Assembly (NCBI RefSeq): GCF_016772275.1
Contig: NZ_CP065425.1
Span: 300,001 to 364,000, forward strand
Length of the DNA: 64,000 nt
Reading direction: 5' to 3'
Source: Heyndrickxia vini
GTDB taxonomy: Bacteria; Bacillota; Bacilli; Bacillales; Bacillaceae_C
Below the pieces are notes generated by a model. The model was given only the letters and a program-made list of their open reading frames with translations, ran no database searches and had not been told where the DNA came from. The position numbers and the translations under genes are program-made. Position 1 is the stretch's first letter. Each line of letters begins with the position of its first letter. Positions 1-8,586 of the stretch are shown here, piece after piece.

Positions 1-1119
1 TAATTTTTGAATGATAGGTATTTTCATTTCTAAATGTGTGCCTTTTTGAGTGGAGAGTGTGAGTACGCCATCAATAAGTGTGAGTCGTTCTTCCATCCCT
101 TTTAAACCATTCCCGTCTGACCCTTTATTTTTCAAGCCAATACCATCATCTTTTACGACGAGATGTAGGCTTTCAGTAGAAGTTAAAATTGTAATAGAAC
201 AGTTTTTTGCTTTACTATGTTTTACAACATTAGTCACCGCTTCACGTAAGCACATGCTGAGAATATTTTGCGATAGGGGAGGAATATCAGACACATCATT
301 TATCCCTTGGTGATGATAAGCAACTCCTGCTGCTTCTAAAATTTCTTGAACATGGATGAGTTCCTCTGCAATAGTAATGGCTCGCATATTCGAAACAAGT
401 TCACGAACTTGCTTTAATGCGGATCTTGATGTTCTTTCAATTTCCTTCGCCTCGATCTGTGCTCTTTCCGGGTCGATTTTGGTTAATCTTTCAACGAGCT
501 GGCTTTTTAATGTAATGAGAGAAAGTGTATGACCAAGGGTATCATGTAAATCGCGAGCAATCCGTGTCCGTTCCTCTCTTTTTACTAACTCCTTAATTGT
601 TTCATTGGCCAGGTCTAGTTGCTTTTCAAGTTCCATCCGTTGATTCATTGAACGAATCCCAAAAGGTGTTAAGATCATGATGGCTAAAAATGGTAAAAAG
701 TATAGTGAGCTACTAGAAACAAAGAGGCCATGATAAAAGGCTGGGACTAGTTCAAACAATGCAAAGCAAATTAACATGGTATTGAACTTCCTCTTATCAC
801 AAAACCAACCGATAAAATTAGCGGGAAAGAAGCCCATAAACAATAAATTTGGATCATAGAATAAGCTAAAGCAAAAAACGATTCCCATTTGTATAACAAG
901 CCAATAGGTAAAGACAACCACTTTTTCAGAGGTGGCATATAATTGGCGGTAGGTAATTAGAAAGAGACTTAATAATACAAAACCAACGATTTTCTTTATA
1001 CCTGACGAACTGACTAAATAGGGAACGGGAAGAGCTAAATATACTAAAAATATATAGGGGAAAAATCCATACCGTTTAGGGAACACGTGAAATTTCCTAT
1101 TCTTAAGAAAGCCGACCAC
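1..1119 (-). CDS. DesK-type sensor histidine kinase (YvfT-like), C-terminus beyond the window
   Basis: The frame is open from a GTG at 1119 to the window edge (373 codons), so the end is missing. Several hydrophobic segments fill roughly residues 20-155. A HisKA_3 helix follows with RIARDLHDTLGH (phospho-acceptor His near 192), then a HATPase domain with LREAVTNVVKHSKA (N box) and DDGIG. This is the DesK/LiaS/NarX class of membrane kinases that pair with LuxR-type regulators. The GTG lies 6 bp after the permease stop, so the three genes form one operon. The order ATPase-permease-kinase matches B. subtilis yvfRST, where the response regulator gene yvfU follows; it is probably just off the left edge. 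The signal cannot be read from sequence. Confidence 0.88.
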   Translation of the reverse strand, partial: MVGFLKNRKFHVFPKRYGFFPYIFLVYLALPVPYLVSSSGIKKIVGFVLLSLFLITYRQLYATSEKVVVFTYWLVIQMGIVFCFSLFYDPNLLFMGFFPANFIGWFCDKRKFNTMLICFALFELVPAFYHGLFVSSSSLYFLPFLAIMILTPFGIRSMNQRMELEKQLDLANETIKELVKREERTRIARDLHDTLGHTLSLITLKSQLVERLTKIDPERAQIEAKEIERTSRSALKQVRELVSNMRAITIAEELIHVQEILEAAGVAYHHQGINDVSDIPPLSQNILSMCLREAVTNVVKHSKAKNCSITILTSTESLHLVVKDDGIGLKNKGSDGNGLKGMEERLTLIDGVLTLSTQKGTHLEMKIPIIQKL

Positions 1120-1125
1120 TCATCA

Positions 1126-1860
1126 TCACACCGCTTCTTGTTTTCGTCTTATATATTTCGATAGTAGCATGAAAATAATTAAATAACAGAGTAAAATAAT
1201 AATATTTTTCCAATCGGGTAAATTTCCTTGAACGATTTCCCATGCGCCATTCCCAAAATTGTAGGATGGAAGCCATTTTCCGATGGATTGCATGATTTTT
1301 GGCATGACTTCTAGAGGCATCCACATTCCCCCTGAAATTGCTAAGATCATATAAAGGACATTGCTTACACCTGCGGCGGTTTCTACTTTTCGCATAGCAC
1401 CAATAATTGTACCTAGCGCAAGAAATGGGATGGAGCCTATTAATATCCAAAGTCCACTCAGCAACCATTCAGAGATAGTTAAGGATATCCCGTTAATAAG
1501 TGCACCAGCTACGAAGATAACGATAATTGAAAGAATATGAATAACCGTTTGACCGGTCATTTGCCCTATAAAGTAGATTGAATCGGGCAGCGGAGTCAGT
1601 CTCATAAAAGTTGACCAGCCGTGGGCTCTTTCTTGAACGATGCGAATACCGAGAGTCATGATGGAGGAACCCATGACACTAAATGTGGTCATCGACATTA
1701 AATAATGTGCCTGCCACGCACTTTGATCGCCACCTGTATTAACGACTTTTGTAAAAATAAAATAGAAAACGATCGGCATGAGAAGGGACCAAAACACAAA
1801 ATAAGGATTTCGTAATACACGTAAGATTTCAGCTTTACATTGTAACCCTATTAACTCCAT
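1126..1860 (-). CDS. ABC-2 type transporter permease (YvfS-like)
   Basis: A 244-residue integral membrane protein with about six hydrophobic segments and the ABC-2 family layout: an N-terminal helix after a short cytoplasmic lead, and a long central membrane block ending in the conserved SGGMWMPLEVMP region. Its ATG follows directly on the TAA of the ATPase gene, implying translational coupling. It would form the membrane pore for the ATPase encoded upstream. DesK-kinase-linked ABC-2 systems in Bacillus are usually exporters of lipids, peptides or antibiotics; the substrate here is unknown. Confidence 0.9.
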   Translation of the reverse strand: MELIGLQCKAEILRVLRNPYFVFWSLLMPIVFYFIFTKVVNTGGDQSAWQAHYLMSMTTFSVMGSSIMTLGIRIVQERAHGWSTFMRLTPLPDSIYFIGQMTGQTVIHILSIIVIFVAGALINGISLTISEWLLSGLWILIGSIPFLALGTIIGAMRKVETAAGVSNVLYMILAISGGMWMPLEVMPKIMQSIGKWLPSYNFGNGAWEIVQGNLPDWKNIIILLCYLIIFMLLSKYIRRKQEAV

Positions 1861-2760
1861 TTAAATAACCTCCTTATGCTCAGTTGTAAGCTGTTCAAAA
1901 GCTTCTTCCAATTTTCCACGTTCAACCTGAATATTATAGGCATCGATTTTTTCTTTAAAAAGTAGAGCCAATACTGTATCAGTATCCTCTGTTTGTAGGA
2001 AGACTCTGTCATCTTTTTCAAAGATATTTGTAATGATTGAATGCTCATAAAGTTTAGTAAAAGAACCGGAGTTTGTCTGAAACGAGACAAATTGCTTAGT
2101 TAAACTTGCCTTTATTTCTGATGGTGTCCCATCTGCGATAATGCTTCCTTTGTTAAATAAAATGATTCTTTGCGCGACATCATCTGCTTCTTGAAGATAA
2201 TGGGTAGTAAAAATAATCGTTTTCCCACTATCGGCTAATAGTTGAATCGTTTTCCAAAACCGATTGCGGGAAGTAATATCCATACCTACCGTCGGTTCAT
2301 CTAATATAACTAACTCAGGATTCCCAGCTAGAGCTAACGCAAAGCTTAGCCTTCGTTTTTGCCCACCTGATAGTTTTTCAGCAAGGGTTTTTAAATCGTT
2401 GTCGGTTAAGCCAGTATAGGAAATTAACTCCTCCATAGACAACGGATTGGGATAGTATTGACGGATTAATCCCAGTAATTCACGCACTTTTAAACCATTC
2501 ATCACACTTACCTCTTGTAGCATAATCCCGAGCTGTTCACGGACCTTTATTTCATTCGGATGCTGACCGAATAACCGGACTTCACCAGTTGTCGGTTTTA
2601 ATAATCCTAGCATCATTGAGATGGTCGTTGTTTTTCCTGCACCATTTGGTCCAAGAATCGCTACAACCTCACCCCTATTTATTGAAAAAGAAACATCCTT
2701 AACCGCGTGTTTATGATGAAAAGATTTTGACACATTTTTAGCGCTCACAATTTCATTCAT
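1861..2760 (-). CDS. ABC transporter ATP-binding protein (YvfR-like)
   Basis: A 299-residue ABC ATPase of the CcmA/drug-export type. Walker A GPNGAGKTT is at residues 37-45, the signature LSGGQ at 130-134 and Walker B VILDEP at 151-156, followed by the switch His in TTHYLQEAD. A C-terminal extension of about 80 residues is typical of ABC-2 exporter ATPases. The start is taken as the ATG at 2760, preceded by GGAGGTG; an in-frame GTG at 2772 lies inside that ribosome site and is unlikely. It is the first gene of the leftward ATPase-permease-kinase operon. Confidence 0.92.
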   Translation of the reverse strand: MNEIVSAKNVSKSFHHKHAVKDVSFSINRGEVVAILGPNGAGKTTTISMMLGLLKPTTGEVRLFGQHPNEIKVREQLGIMLQEVSVMNGLKVRELLGLIRQYYPNPLSMEELISYTGLTDNDLKTLAEKLSGGQKRRLSFALALAGNPELVILDEPTVGMDITSRNRFWKTIQLLADSGKTIIFTTHYLQEADDVAQRIILFNKGSIIADGTPSEIKASLTKQFVSFQTNSGSFTKLYEHSIITNIFEKDDRVFLQTEDTDTVLALLFKEKIDAYNIQVERGKLEEAFEQLTTEHKEVI

Positions 2761-2843
2761 TATTCGTGACACCTCCGTAACTTATAATCTTAGTTTATTA
2801 AGTTTGGAAAAGGAGTAGTAGTAGAGGATGTCATAATCATGAG

Positions 2844-2857
2844 ATGACAATTGTCAT
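2844..2857. promoter_or_regulatory. 14-bp perfect palindrome upstream of the yvfR-like operon
   Basis: ATGACAATTGTCAT is a perfect palindrome about 85 bp upstream of the yvfR-like start, overlapping the stop codon of the NERD gene. A related half-site, ATTATGACAT, lies between it and the gene. LuxR-type response regulators commonly bind such dyads, so it is a candidate operator for the regulator expected off the left edge. This is inference only. Confidence 0.3.
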
Positions 2858-3840
2858 ATTGCTTCTTGGAAATAATCAGGTGGAGGAAGATGATAAGTTT
2901 TACCCCCGTCATTCCCAGAGGTGGGGAGATTCATTGAAGCTAAAAGGCGATATACAATTTGTGGTTTAAAAACATGGAGGAATTCTTGACATTGCTTATT
3001 TGTAACGTGTGAATCTACTATTAGCAGATAATCAAGAATCGCTTGTTTATGAGCATCCTTAGAATAAGCATAACAGTTGGAACACTTCCAGGTACCATGC
3101 GCTCGAATCATAGAAAAGTTTTTACAGGCGGAGCATCTCACTCCTTTTATTATTTCCTTCTTTTGAATGCCAAAAGTATCTATAATATTTGGATTATCAT
3201 CTTTGTGATTACTAAGAATTAATTGAGAAACTCTATTAAAATTAGAAGGCTTCAAAATAGTCCGTTTGTGGATTTTGCTTAGTTCCTCCATTTTAGTAAT
3301 GATCTTTTCAGAGTGGAAAACTGTTTCATAAAGTCGGGAGTTATCTGGCGAGGTCTTAATTTGTGTAGTAGAGTTACCAATGATAACAAAGTGCTCAATT
3401 GGTATTGATTGAATATTGAATTGTTTAAGAAAGCGATCTAATTGAATATGTTGTCGCTGTATTTGATAAATAGGATTGGGGAATACTTCCTCTTTATTTT
3501 GATAGATTCTGATAAGTTGGTCAGAATGCTTTTCAAAAATTAAAGTTCCCGAATAATTCTTTACTTCGCAAATTATGATCAGGTTTGGAGTAAGAATAAG
3601 GGTATCAATTTGGAAAGTTTGATTACCGATTTGTAAGTGAAGGTCGAAGAAAATGTGGAAATGATTGTCTGGAAGAAATCCTAAATGGTAGAGGAAATTT
3701 TGTTCACCCCGATATCCCGCTTTCCTTTTTTTAAAATCATCTTCAATTAAACTAACTTTACAATGGGGATGGGGGAGGCGCCTCAATAAAGCGTCATTTT
3801 TTAGTACCCTATATGGAATAGTTAACTTTTTTGCAATCAA
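2854..3840 (-). CDS. NERD-domain protein with C-terminal zinc ribbon
   Basis: A 328-residue soluble protein. Residues about 40-155 form a NERD (nuclease-related) domain with the PD-(D/E)XK pattern: GYRGEQ near 42-47, Asp79 in QIDTLIL, and Glu92-Val-Lys94 in CEVKNYSG. Near the C-terminus four cysteines (236, 239, 253, 256; CSAC and CSNC) form a likely zinc ribbon. NERD proteins are predicted nucleases, widespread in Bacillus but mostly uncharacterised. The start is taken as TTG at 3840, eight bases after GGAG; an in-frame GTG at 3849 overlaps that site. The next upstream sequence is the 21-bp repeat array. It is transcribed singly. Confidence 0.82.
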   Translation of the reverse strand: MIAKKLTIPYRVLKNDALLRRLPHPHCKVSLIEDDFKKRKAGYRGEQNFLYHLGFLPDNHFHIFFDLHLQIGNQTFQIDTLILTPNLIIICEVKNYSGTLIFEKHSDQLIRIYQNKEEVFPNPIYQIQRQHIQLDRFLKQFNIQSIPIEHFVIIGNSTTQIKTSPDNSRLYETVFHSEKIITKMEELSKIHKRTILKPSNFNRVSQLILSNHKDDNPNIIDTFGIQKKEIIKGVRCSACKNFSMIRAHGTWKCSNCYAYSKDAHKQAILDYLLIVDSHVTNKQCQEFLHVFKPQIVYRLLASMNLPTSGNDGGKTYHLPPPDYFQEAI

Positions 3841-3942
3841 ATAAATCACTCCTTTTTATTGTTAAACATACTTTCTTCATAAGAAGATGAAATACCTCTT
3901 TTTTTAAAAACCTTTTTTGAAACGGGTTAAAAAAAGAATGAG

Positions 3943-4168
3943 ACCGATTAAAAAGAGGAAGAGACTGATTAAAAAAGAAGAGAAACCAATCAAACAGAAA
4001 AGGACCGATCAAACAGAGGAAGAGACCGATTAAAAAGGAAGAGGAACCAATCAAAAAAAGAAGTGGACCGATCAAACAGAAAAGAACCGATTAAACAGAG
4101 GAAAGAGACCGATTAAAAAAGAAGAGAAACCAATCAAAAAAAGAGGAAGACCAATCAAATAAAAAAAG
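3943..4168. repeat. Array of eleven degenerate 19-22 bp A-tract repeats (array 1)
   Basis: Eleven head-to-tail units of the form ACCRATYAAAMARARRARRR. Unit lengths from 3943 are 21, 21, 19, 21, 21, 21, 19, 22, 21, 21 and 19 bp. Each unit starts with ACCGAT, ACCAAT or ACTGAT followed by an A-rich tract. There are no unique spacers. The same unit forms a second array at 24463-24787 in the same orientation. The array fills the gap between the NERD gene and the terminator of the MFS gene. Open frames across it, such as one reading FLIGPFLF-type repeats on the minus strand, are by-products of the repeat. Confidence 0.93.
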
Positions 4169-4191
4169 ACCACCTGAAAATTCAAGCGGTC
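4161..4191 (-). terminator. Rho-independent terminator of the UMF1-type MFS gene
   Basis: On the minus strand a 10-bp stem (GACCGCTTGA with TCAGGTGGTC, two G-U pairs) closes a four-base loop and is followed by seven T. The stem begins at the stop codon of the MFS gene, and the T-run abuts the end of repeat array 1. Confidence 0.85.
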
Positions 4192-5527
4192 AACCGTTCA
4201 CTTCATTTCTTGAACTCTTCACCTTCAAAAGGACCAATATTCCGATGAGTGTCATGATAATAAGTGATCCCATAGCTAGACGGCTAGCTATATTTCCGTA
4301 ACTTGCAAAGGCCCAAGTAATCGATCCGTATAAAAGAGGGCCGATAATAGATGAGACTTTTCCGGAAAAGGCAAATAATCCAAAGAATTGTCCTCGTTTA
4401 TTTTCTGGACTTAGTTCAACAATATATGTTCTTGATGTTACCCACATGGCGCCAAGACTGATCCCAAACATACTTCCTGCAATCCAGAACATAGATTTAG
4501 CCGTGGCGATGCTTCCAACAAGCAATGCAAGACACATTAAAATACCAACATATAATACCGCCAGCTTTGCACCCTTCGCTTTAGTTATATATCCGAAAAT
4601 AAATGAACCGATTATACTGGAAACCGTTGAAACTAAGTAAAGCAAAATAAATTCCCCGGTTGTGAAGCCAACCACTGCCTTCGTATAAATCGCCATCATG
4701 GCAATAGCTGTTGAAATCGCATCATTCAGGAAAAAATATGAAATCATGAACGTAAAAACTGCTCGATATTTTTTCATTTCTTTAAAGGTTGCCAAGATAT
4801 CTTTATATCCAGATAAAAAACTCCCCGTCGCCTCTGTTTGAACTTTTCTTTTCTCCTTAGTAAAAAAGAAAAATGGAAGGGCAAAAATAAAGAATAATAT
4901 CCCAGTCACTAAAAAGGCAATATAGTATTTATTATCACCGACAAGTGGATATACACCTAATCCAAGTAATGTGCCCACATATCCAACGGCAACACCAAAT
5001 CCCGAAATCAAAGGAATATATGATTTGTGAGTTAAATCGGAAATCATCGTATCATAAAAGACAAGACTGGAGTGGTAAAAGAATTTAGCAATAACAAATG
5101 AAATGATGACGAGAACAAGTGAAATCGGAAGATTGAACCACTTTCCAGGTACTTGATAATACGCGAAGACTCCCATAGAGAGAGTGCCTAAAACTGTAAT
5201 TAACGTAAACCAGAATATCCATATTTTCTTTTTTCCGGTCCGGTCAATCGTCGTTCCAAAAAGCGGTGAAAAGATGACCAAGAAGAAGCTGGCAACGGCA
5301 TTGGCATACGAAATAAATGTGCTGGCAATTTGATTTGTTACAGGGTTCCCGCCAACCGTATGTTCTAAAAATAATGGAAAGAAAATCGTATTGATGTTAG
5401 AGGAAAAAATGGTATTCGCAAAGTCATACAGTGCCCATGACAGAATCGGTAGTGAAAAAAATAACTTCCAAGCTGAAGAAATTTGTTTCTGAGGATCGTC
5501 TAATTGTTTAGCAGAATTACTGGACAT
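4190..5527 (-). CDS. MFS transporter of the UMF1/Atg22-like group
   Basis: A 445-residue protein with about twelve hydrophobic segments. The N-terminal WALYDFANTIFSSNINT and the RTGKKK loop after the second membrane pair are typical of the UMF1 (vacuole effluxer Atg22-like) branch of the major facilitator superfamily. A second loop motif near the C-terminal half, PENKRGQFFGL, fits the same branch. The start is taken as ATG 5527 because GAAGGTGAG lies six bases upstream; an in-frame ATG at 5560 has no comparable site. Atg22 relatives export amino acids from the yeast vacuole; the bacterial substrate is unknown. The gene stands alone with its own terminator. Confidence 0.87.
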   Translation of the reverse strand: MSSNSAKQLDDPQKQISSAWKLFFSLPILSWALYDFANTIFSSNINTIFFPLFLEHTVGGNPVTNQIASTFISYANAVASFFLVIFSPLFGTTIDRTGKKKIWIFWFTLITVLGTLSMGVFAYYQVPGKWFNLPISLVLVIISFVIAKFFYHSSLVFYDTMISDLTHKSYIPLISGFGVAVGYVGTLLGLGVYPLVGDNKYYIAFLVTGILFFIFALPFFFFTKEKRKVQTEATGSFLSGYKDILATFKEMKKYRAVFTFMISYFFLNDAISTAIAMMAIYTKAVVGFTTGEFILLYLVSTVSSIIGSFIFGYITKAKGAKLAVLYVGILMCLALLVGSIATAKSMFWIAGSMFGISLGAMWVTSRTYIVELSPENKRGQFFGLFAFSGKVSSIIGPLLYGSITWAFASYGNIASRLAMGSLIIMTLIGILVLLKVKSSRNEVNG

Positions 5528-5610
5528 ACGCTCACCTTCTTTCATTATTATTGTTTTCATTCCATGTATATAAGAGAAACTCCTGTTTCTTTACATAAAT
5601 TTTACAAAAT

Positions 5611-5635
5611 AAAAACAAGACTAAACTTAGTCTTG
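5611..5635 (-). terminator. Terminator of the CDF transporter gene
   Basis: CAAGACTA and its complement form an 8-bp stem with a four-base loop (5616-5635), followed on the minus strand by five T. It overlaps the last codons of the CDF gene. Confidence 0.8.
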
Positions 5636-6532
5636 TTCTTCGTCTTGAGAATAGTATGGGTTCAAATGAATGAGTACTTCCTGAATATTATCATATTTAC
5701 TCATCAGTGAATGTTTGATTTCATGGGAGAGATCGTGGCCTTCTTTTATGGTTTTATCATGATCAATGGAAATTCTTAAATCTACGAGTATGTAATGGCC
5801 ATGATCTCTCGCTCGAATTTTATCTATTCTCTTTACTTCATGAAATTCCGAAATGATGGAGACAAAATCTTGTAGTGTGTCAAGATCAATATTACGTTCA
5901 AGAAGAATGTTAAATGCTTCGCTAAGCATTTCTTTAGAAATTCTAAATATTAAAAGGGCAACAAAAATACTAGCCACTTTATCTCCGTATAATAATATGC
6001 TAATTCCAAGCTTATCTCCAATAACAGATAATAATACCCCGACTGCTGCTGCTATAGAGGCGACAATATCTGCTTTATGATCTAAAGCAATGGCTTCAAT
6101 CGCTTTACTATTATTTGCTTTAGCAACCTTCATGGATGAACGATATAAAAAGTCCTTAAAAATAAAGGAGAAAATTGCAATCCACATAGCTAACATGTTC
6201 GGTGTTGCGATAGGATGAAAGAAACCAGAAATACCTTCGTACACAATATATACTGCAACTAAGAACAATAAAATGCCAACTATTCCTGAAACGATTACTT
6301 CTGCCTTCCCGTGACCATAAGGATGTTCTTTATCTGCCGGTTTATTGGCGATTTTTATGACTAATAATACAATAACAGAGGCAAAAACATCCGCTGCGGA
6401 GTGAATCCCATCAGCAAACACCGCATCACTGTGTGCGAACCAGCCTATGACCATCTTTCCAATTGTTAATAAAATATTACTCCAAACACTAATCCAAGCA
6501 ATTTTTTTAGCAATCGACTCTCTTGTCCCCAA
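5627..6532 (-). CDS. Cation diffusion facilitator (CDF) family metal transporter
   Basis: About 301 residues with the CDF architecture: six membrane helices, then a cytoplasmic domain of about 90 residues. Helix 2 carries HSDAVFADGIHSAAD and helix 5 carries DHKADIVAS, which together hold the zinc/manganese/iron site of this family. HPYGHGKAE is the usual loop after helix 3. The product would export divalent metal in exchange for protons. The start is uncertain: TTG at 6532 follows GGAGTGG at good spacing and is preferred over the in-frame TTG at 6547. No metalloregulator is adjacent. Confidence 0.9.
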   Translation of the reverse strand: MGTRESIAKKIAWISVWSNILLTIGKMVIGWFAHSDAVFADGIHSAADVFASVIVLLVIKIANKPADKEHPYGHGKAEVIVSGIVGILLFLVAVYIVYEGISGFFHPIATPNMLAMWIAIFSFIFKDFLYRSSMKVAKANNSKAIEAIALDHKADIVASIAAAVGVLLSVIGDKLGISILLYGDKVASIFVALLIFRISKEMLSEAFNILLERNIDLDTLQDFVSIISEFHEVKRIDKIRARDHGHYILVDLRISIDHDKTIKEGHDLSHEIKHSLMSKYDNIQEVLIHLNPYYSQDEEQD

Positions 6533-6703
6533 TATGTACCACTCCAATCAAAGAAAGTCTTAAACACCCTTGTAATCATAACAAACCTAGTATTGGTGGG
6601 TCTAGAGCAAGATAGTTGTTCCCATCTATCGTTTTAATCACTATCTAAAATTGTTTCCTTTATGAAAAAATAATAACCCGGTTAGTTTTTATTTTTTTCT
6701 TAA

Positions 6704-6736
6704 AAAATAAAAAACAGGCTAGTTTAACCTAACCTG
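6704..6736 (-). terminator. Terminator of the DsbA-like gene
   Basis: CAGGTTAG and CTAGCCTG (one G-U pair) form an 8-bp stem read on the minus strand, followed by a T-rich run complementary to 6705-6714. It sits 16 bp beyond the stop codon at 6752. Confidence 0.75.
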
Positions 6737-6751
6737 TTGTACATGAATTGT

Positions 6752-7447
6752 TTATTTTGTTGCATCCTCTACTTGTTGAATAAATTCTTCATAGCTGCTT
6801 CCGGTAAATTCCTTCCCATTAATAAATAAGGTTGGCGTGGAGTCAATACCTAAATCAGTCACATAGGACTTATCTTTGTTTATAGCTTCTTTGTATTCCT
6901 TATTATTAAAGGCCTTTTCAACTTTTTTGACGTCTTCGTCACTTGAAATCTCAGCTAATGTCTTTTTAAGGAAGTCCAATTTGAAGTAATCGACTTTTTC
7001 GTACTTTTCATCTTCTGGTTGTTTGTTATAAAGAAGATGATGGAACTTCCAAAATGTTTCATTGCCTAGTTCTTGGTAGACAGTTTCCGCAAACTCTGCG
7101 GAGCGATGGGAATCTGTATTAATAAAAGGAAAATTCATAAAGTAAAATTTAGCTTTTCCCGTATCAACAAACTGCTTTTGAATAACAGGATAAACACTCT
7201 CGTTAAATTGTTTACATACCGGACATTTATAGTCGCCGAATTCAACAATCTCAACAGGAGCTTTTGCATCACCTTCGAATGGTTGGTTGCTGTAATCAAA
7301 ATTAAATGCTTCTTTTTTTTCTGCTTTGTCAGAAGACTTGCTTAAGAAAATTATTAATGCAAGCAAAGCAACGGCAATAATGACCACAATCCAAAAAAAT
7401 GAACTGCTGGATTTGTTTGTATTTGTTTTCTTATTTGATTTCGACAT
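6752..7447 (-). CDS. Membrane-anchored DsbA-family thiol-disulfide oxidoreductase (BdbD-like)
   Basis: A 231-residue protein with a short basic lead and one hydrophobic segment (about 17-36) that would anchor it outside the cell membrane. The thioredoxin-like domain carries the active site FGDYKCPVCKQF (Cys75 and Cys78) and the cis-proline loop STPTLFING near 205-213, with the DsbA helical insertion between them. It would introduce or shuffle disulfides in exported proteins. B. subtilis BdbD has the same size and layout, but there is no DsbB/BdbC-type quinone partner next to this gene. It is transcribed alone. Confidence 0.87.
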   Translation of the reverse strand: MSKSNKKTNTNKSSSSFFWIVVIIAVALLALIIFLSKSSDKAEKKEAFNFDYSNQPFEGDAKAPVEIVEFGDYKCPVCKQFNESVYPVIQKQFVDTGKAKFYFMNFPFINTDSHRSAEFAETVYQELGNETFWKFHHLLYNKQPEDEKYEKVDYFKLDFLKKTLAEISSDEDVKKVEKAFNNKEYKEAINKDKSYVTDLGIDSTPTLFINGKEFTGSSYEEFIQQVEDATK

Positions 7448-7554
7448 ATTTGCACACCTTTATAGAATATTGGTTTTGTAATTAGAGATAGTTTTACATA
7501 AGATGAATAAGGACGTCAAGAAAATGCCTATTATGTCACTATTTTGTAAAATAT

Positions 7555-7580
7555 AAAAAAGGTGCCCGAAGACACCTTTT
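7555..7580 (-). terminator. Terminator of the yceI-like gene
   Basis: AAGGTG at 7559-7564 pairs with CACCTT at 7573-7578; the minus strand continues into T residues. T residues on the plus side also make it weakly bidirectional. It lies 3 bp after the stop codon. Confidence 0.8.
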
Positions 7581-7582
7581 TA

Positions 7583-8119
7583 TTATGCTTCTTTCGCAGC
7601 TTCAATTTCAATCGCTACTTTTATTTCGTCACCGACTAAAACACCGCCAGTTTCTAAAGCTGCGTTCCATGTTAAACCATAATCACTACGTTTTAATTTT
7701 CCGGAAGCACTGAAACCGATTTTTTCTGCACCACTCATTGGATCTTTTGCAAGACCTTCAAATGTAACGGAGAAAGTTTCTGAACGTGTAACTCCATGAA
7801 GAGTAACATCACCGGTTACTTTATATTCATCATCATCTGTTTTTGTAATGTTTGTTGATTTAAATGTCATTGTTGGATAGTTTTCAACATCAAAGAAATC
7901 TGCTGAACGTAAATGATTATCACGATCATTATTACGAGTATCAATACTTGCTACATCGATATTGAAGTCAATATTAGCTGTTGTTAAATCAGTTGGATCG
8001 GCTTCAACACTTGCATTAAATTGTTGGAAAGCACCTTTTACTTTAGATACCATCATATGTTTTACGGAAAAATCAATACTACTATGTGCTGCATCAACTG
8101 TCCATTTAGAAATTGTCAT
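7583..8119 (-). CDS. YceI-family lipocalin-like protein
   Basis: A 178-residue protein matching the YceI family over its whole length: WTVDAAHSSIDFSVKHM at the start, DNHLRSADFFDVENYPTMTF in the middle, and a closing strand with VGDEIKVAIEIEA. YceI domains form a beta barrel that binds polyisoprenoids or similar lipids. Unlike many Gram-negative members, no signal peptide is visible, so this copy should be cytoplasmic. GGAGG lies nine bases before the ATG. It stands alone and diverges from the glyS leader. Confidence 0.9.
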   Translation of the reverse strand: MTISKWTVDAAHSSIDFSVKHMMVSKVKGAFQQFNASVEADPTDLTTANIDFNIDVASIDTRNNDRDNHLRSADFFDVENYPTMTFKSTNITKTDDDEYKVTGDVTLHGVTRSETFSVTFEGLAKDPMSGAEKIGFSASGKLKRSDYGLTWNAALETGGVLVGDEIKVAIEIEAAKEA

Positions 8120-8305
8120 TTTTCATTCCTCCATTTATTTAATAACTTAATGTAAGTTGCTATATAAAATATACTTAATGATTTAATTTAATTATATTTT
8201 TGTTCGGGCTATTTGTCAATTCATTTTTATATAAAAATGAAATTAAATTACTTTTTTATAGTTAGTTTATTGATGAAATCATTATTCCATTATATTCTCC
8301 GTCCA

Positions 8306-8337
8306 TTGACTTCTTCCCTTCCTTTATGTAATATAAT
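8306..8337 (+). promoter_or_regulatory. Sigma-A type promoter of glyS
   Basis: TTGACT at 8306-8311 is followed after 17 bases by TAATAT (8329-8334), which overlaps TATAAT (8332-8337). This places the transcript start just before the T-box leader. Confidence 0.65.
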
Positions 8338-8344
8338 CATAAAA

Positions 8345-8558
8345 AAACATAGACGACATTGAAGGATCTATAGTAGCTGAAAATTTTCTTCTTAAGCGAA
8401 TCAGGGACGGTGTAAGCCTGATAAGATGTTTTAGTGAAACGGCAATCTGGAGTCGTGACTTGAAAGTGGATGTACCTGTTTGTACATCAACTGGGGTGGA
8501 ACCGCGTGAGTACAGCTCTCGTCCCCAGGCAATCATTGCCTGAGGATGGGAGCTTTTT
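8345..8558 (+). promoter_or_regulatory. Glycine T-box leader of glyS
   Basis: Stem I features are visible: an AG bulge (AGCGAATCAGGGA), the distal GGTG loop and, on the descending side, the specifier codon GGC at 8440-8442 followed by A. The conserved T-box AACTGGGGTGGAACCGCG is at 8489-8506. A terminator follows: AGCTCTCGTCC (8514-8524) pairs with GGATGGGAGCT and is followed by T5. Uncharged tRNA-Gly would pair with GGC and with the T-box bulge to favour the antiterminator and turn on glyS. Confidence 0.95.
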
Positions 8559-8586
8559 GATTTTTATAAAAAAGGAGAGAATGATT

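Noticed and set aside
4190-5560. Longer MFS start at 5560
   Set aside because: The ribosome site GAAGGTGAG lies between that start and ATG 5527, so the shorter form was chosen.
8324-8536. 70-codon minus-strand frame in the glyS leader
   Set aside because: The stretch is explained by the T-box RNA.
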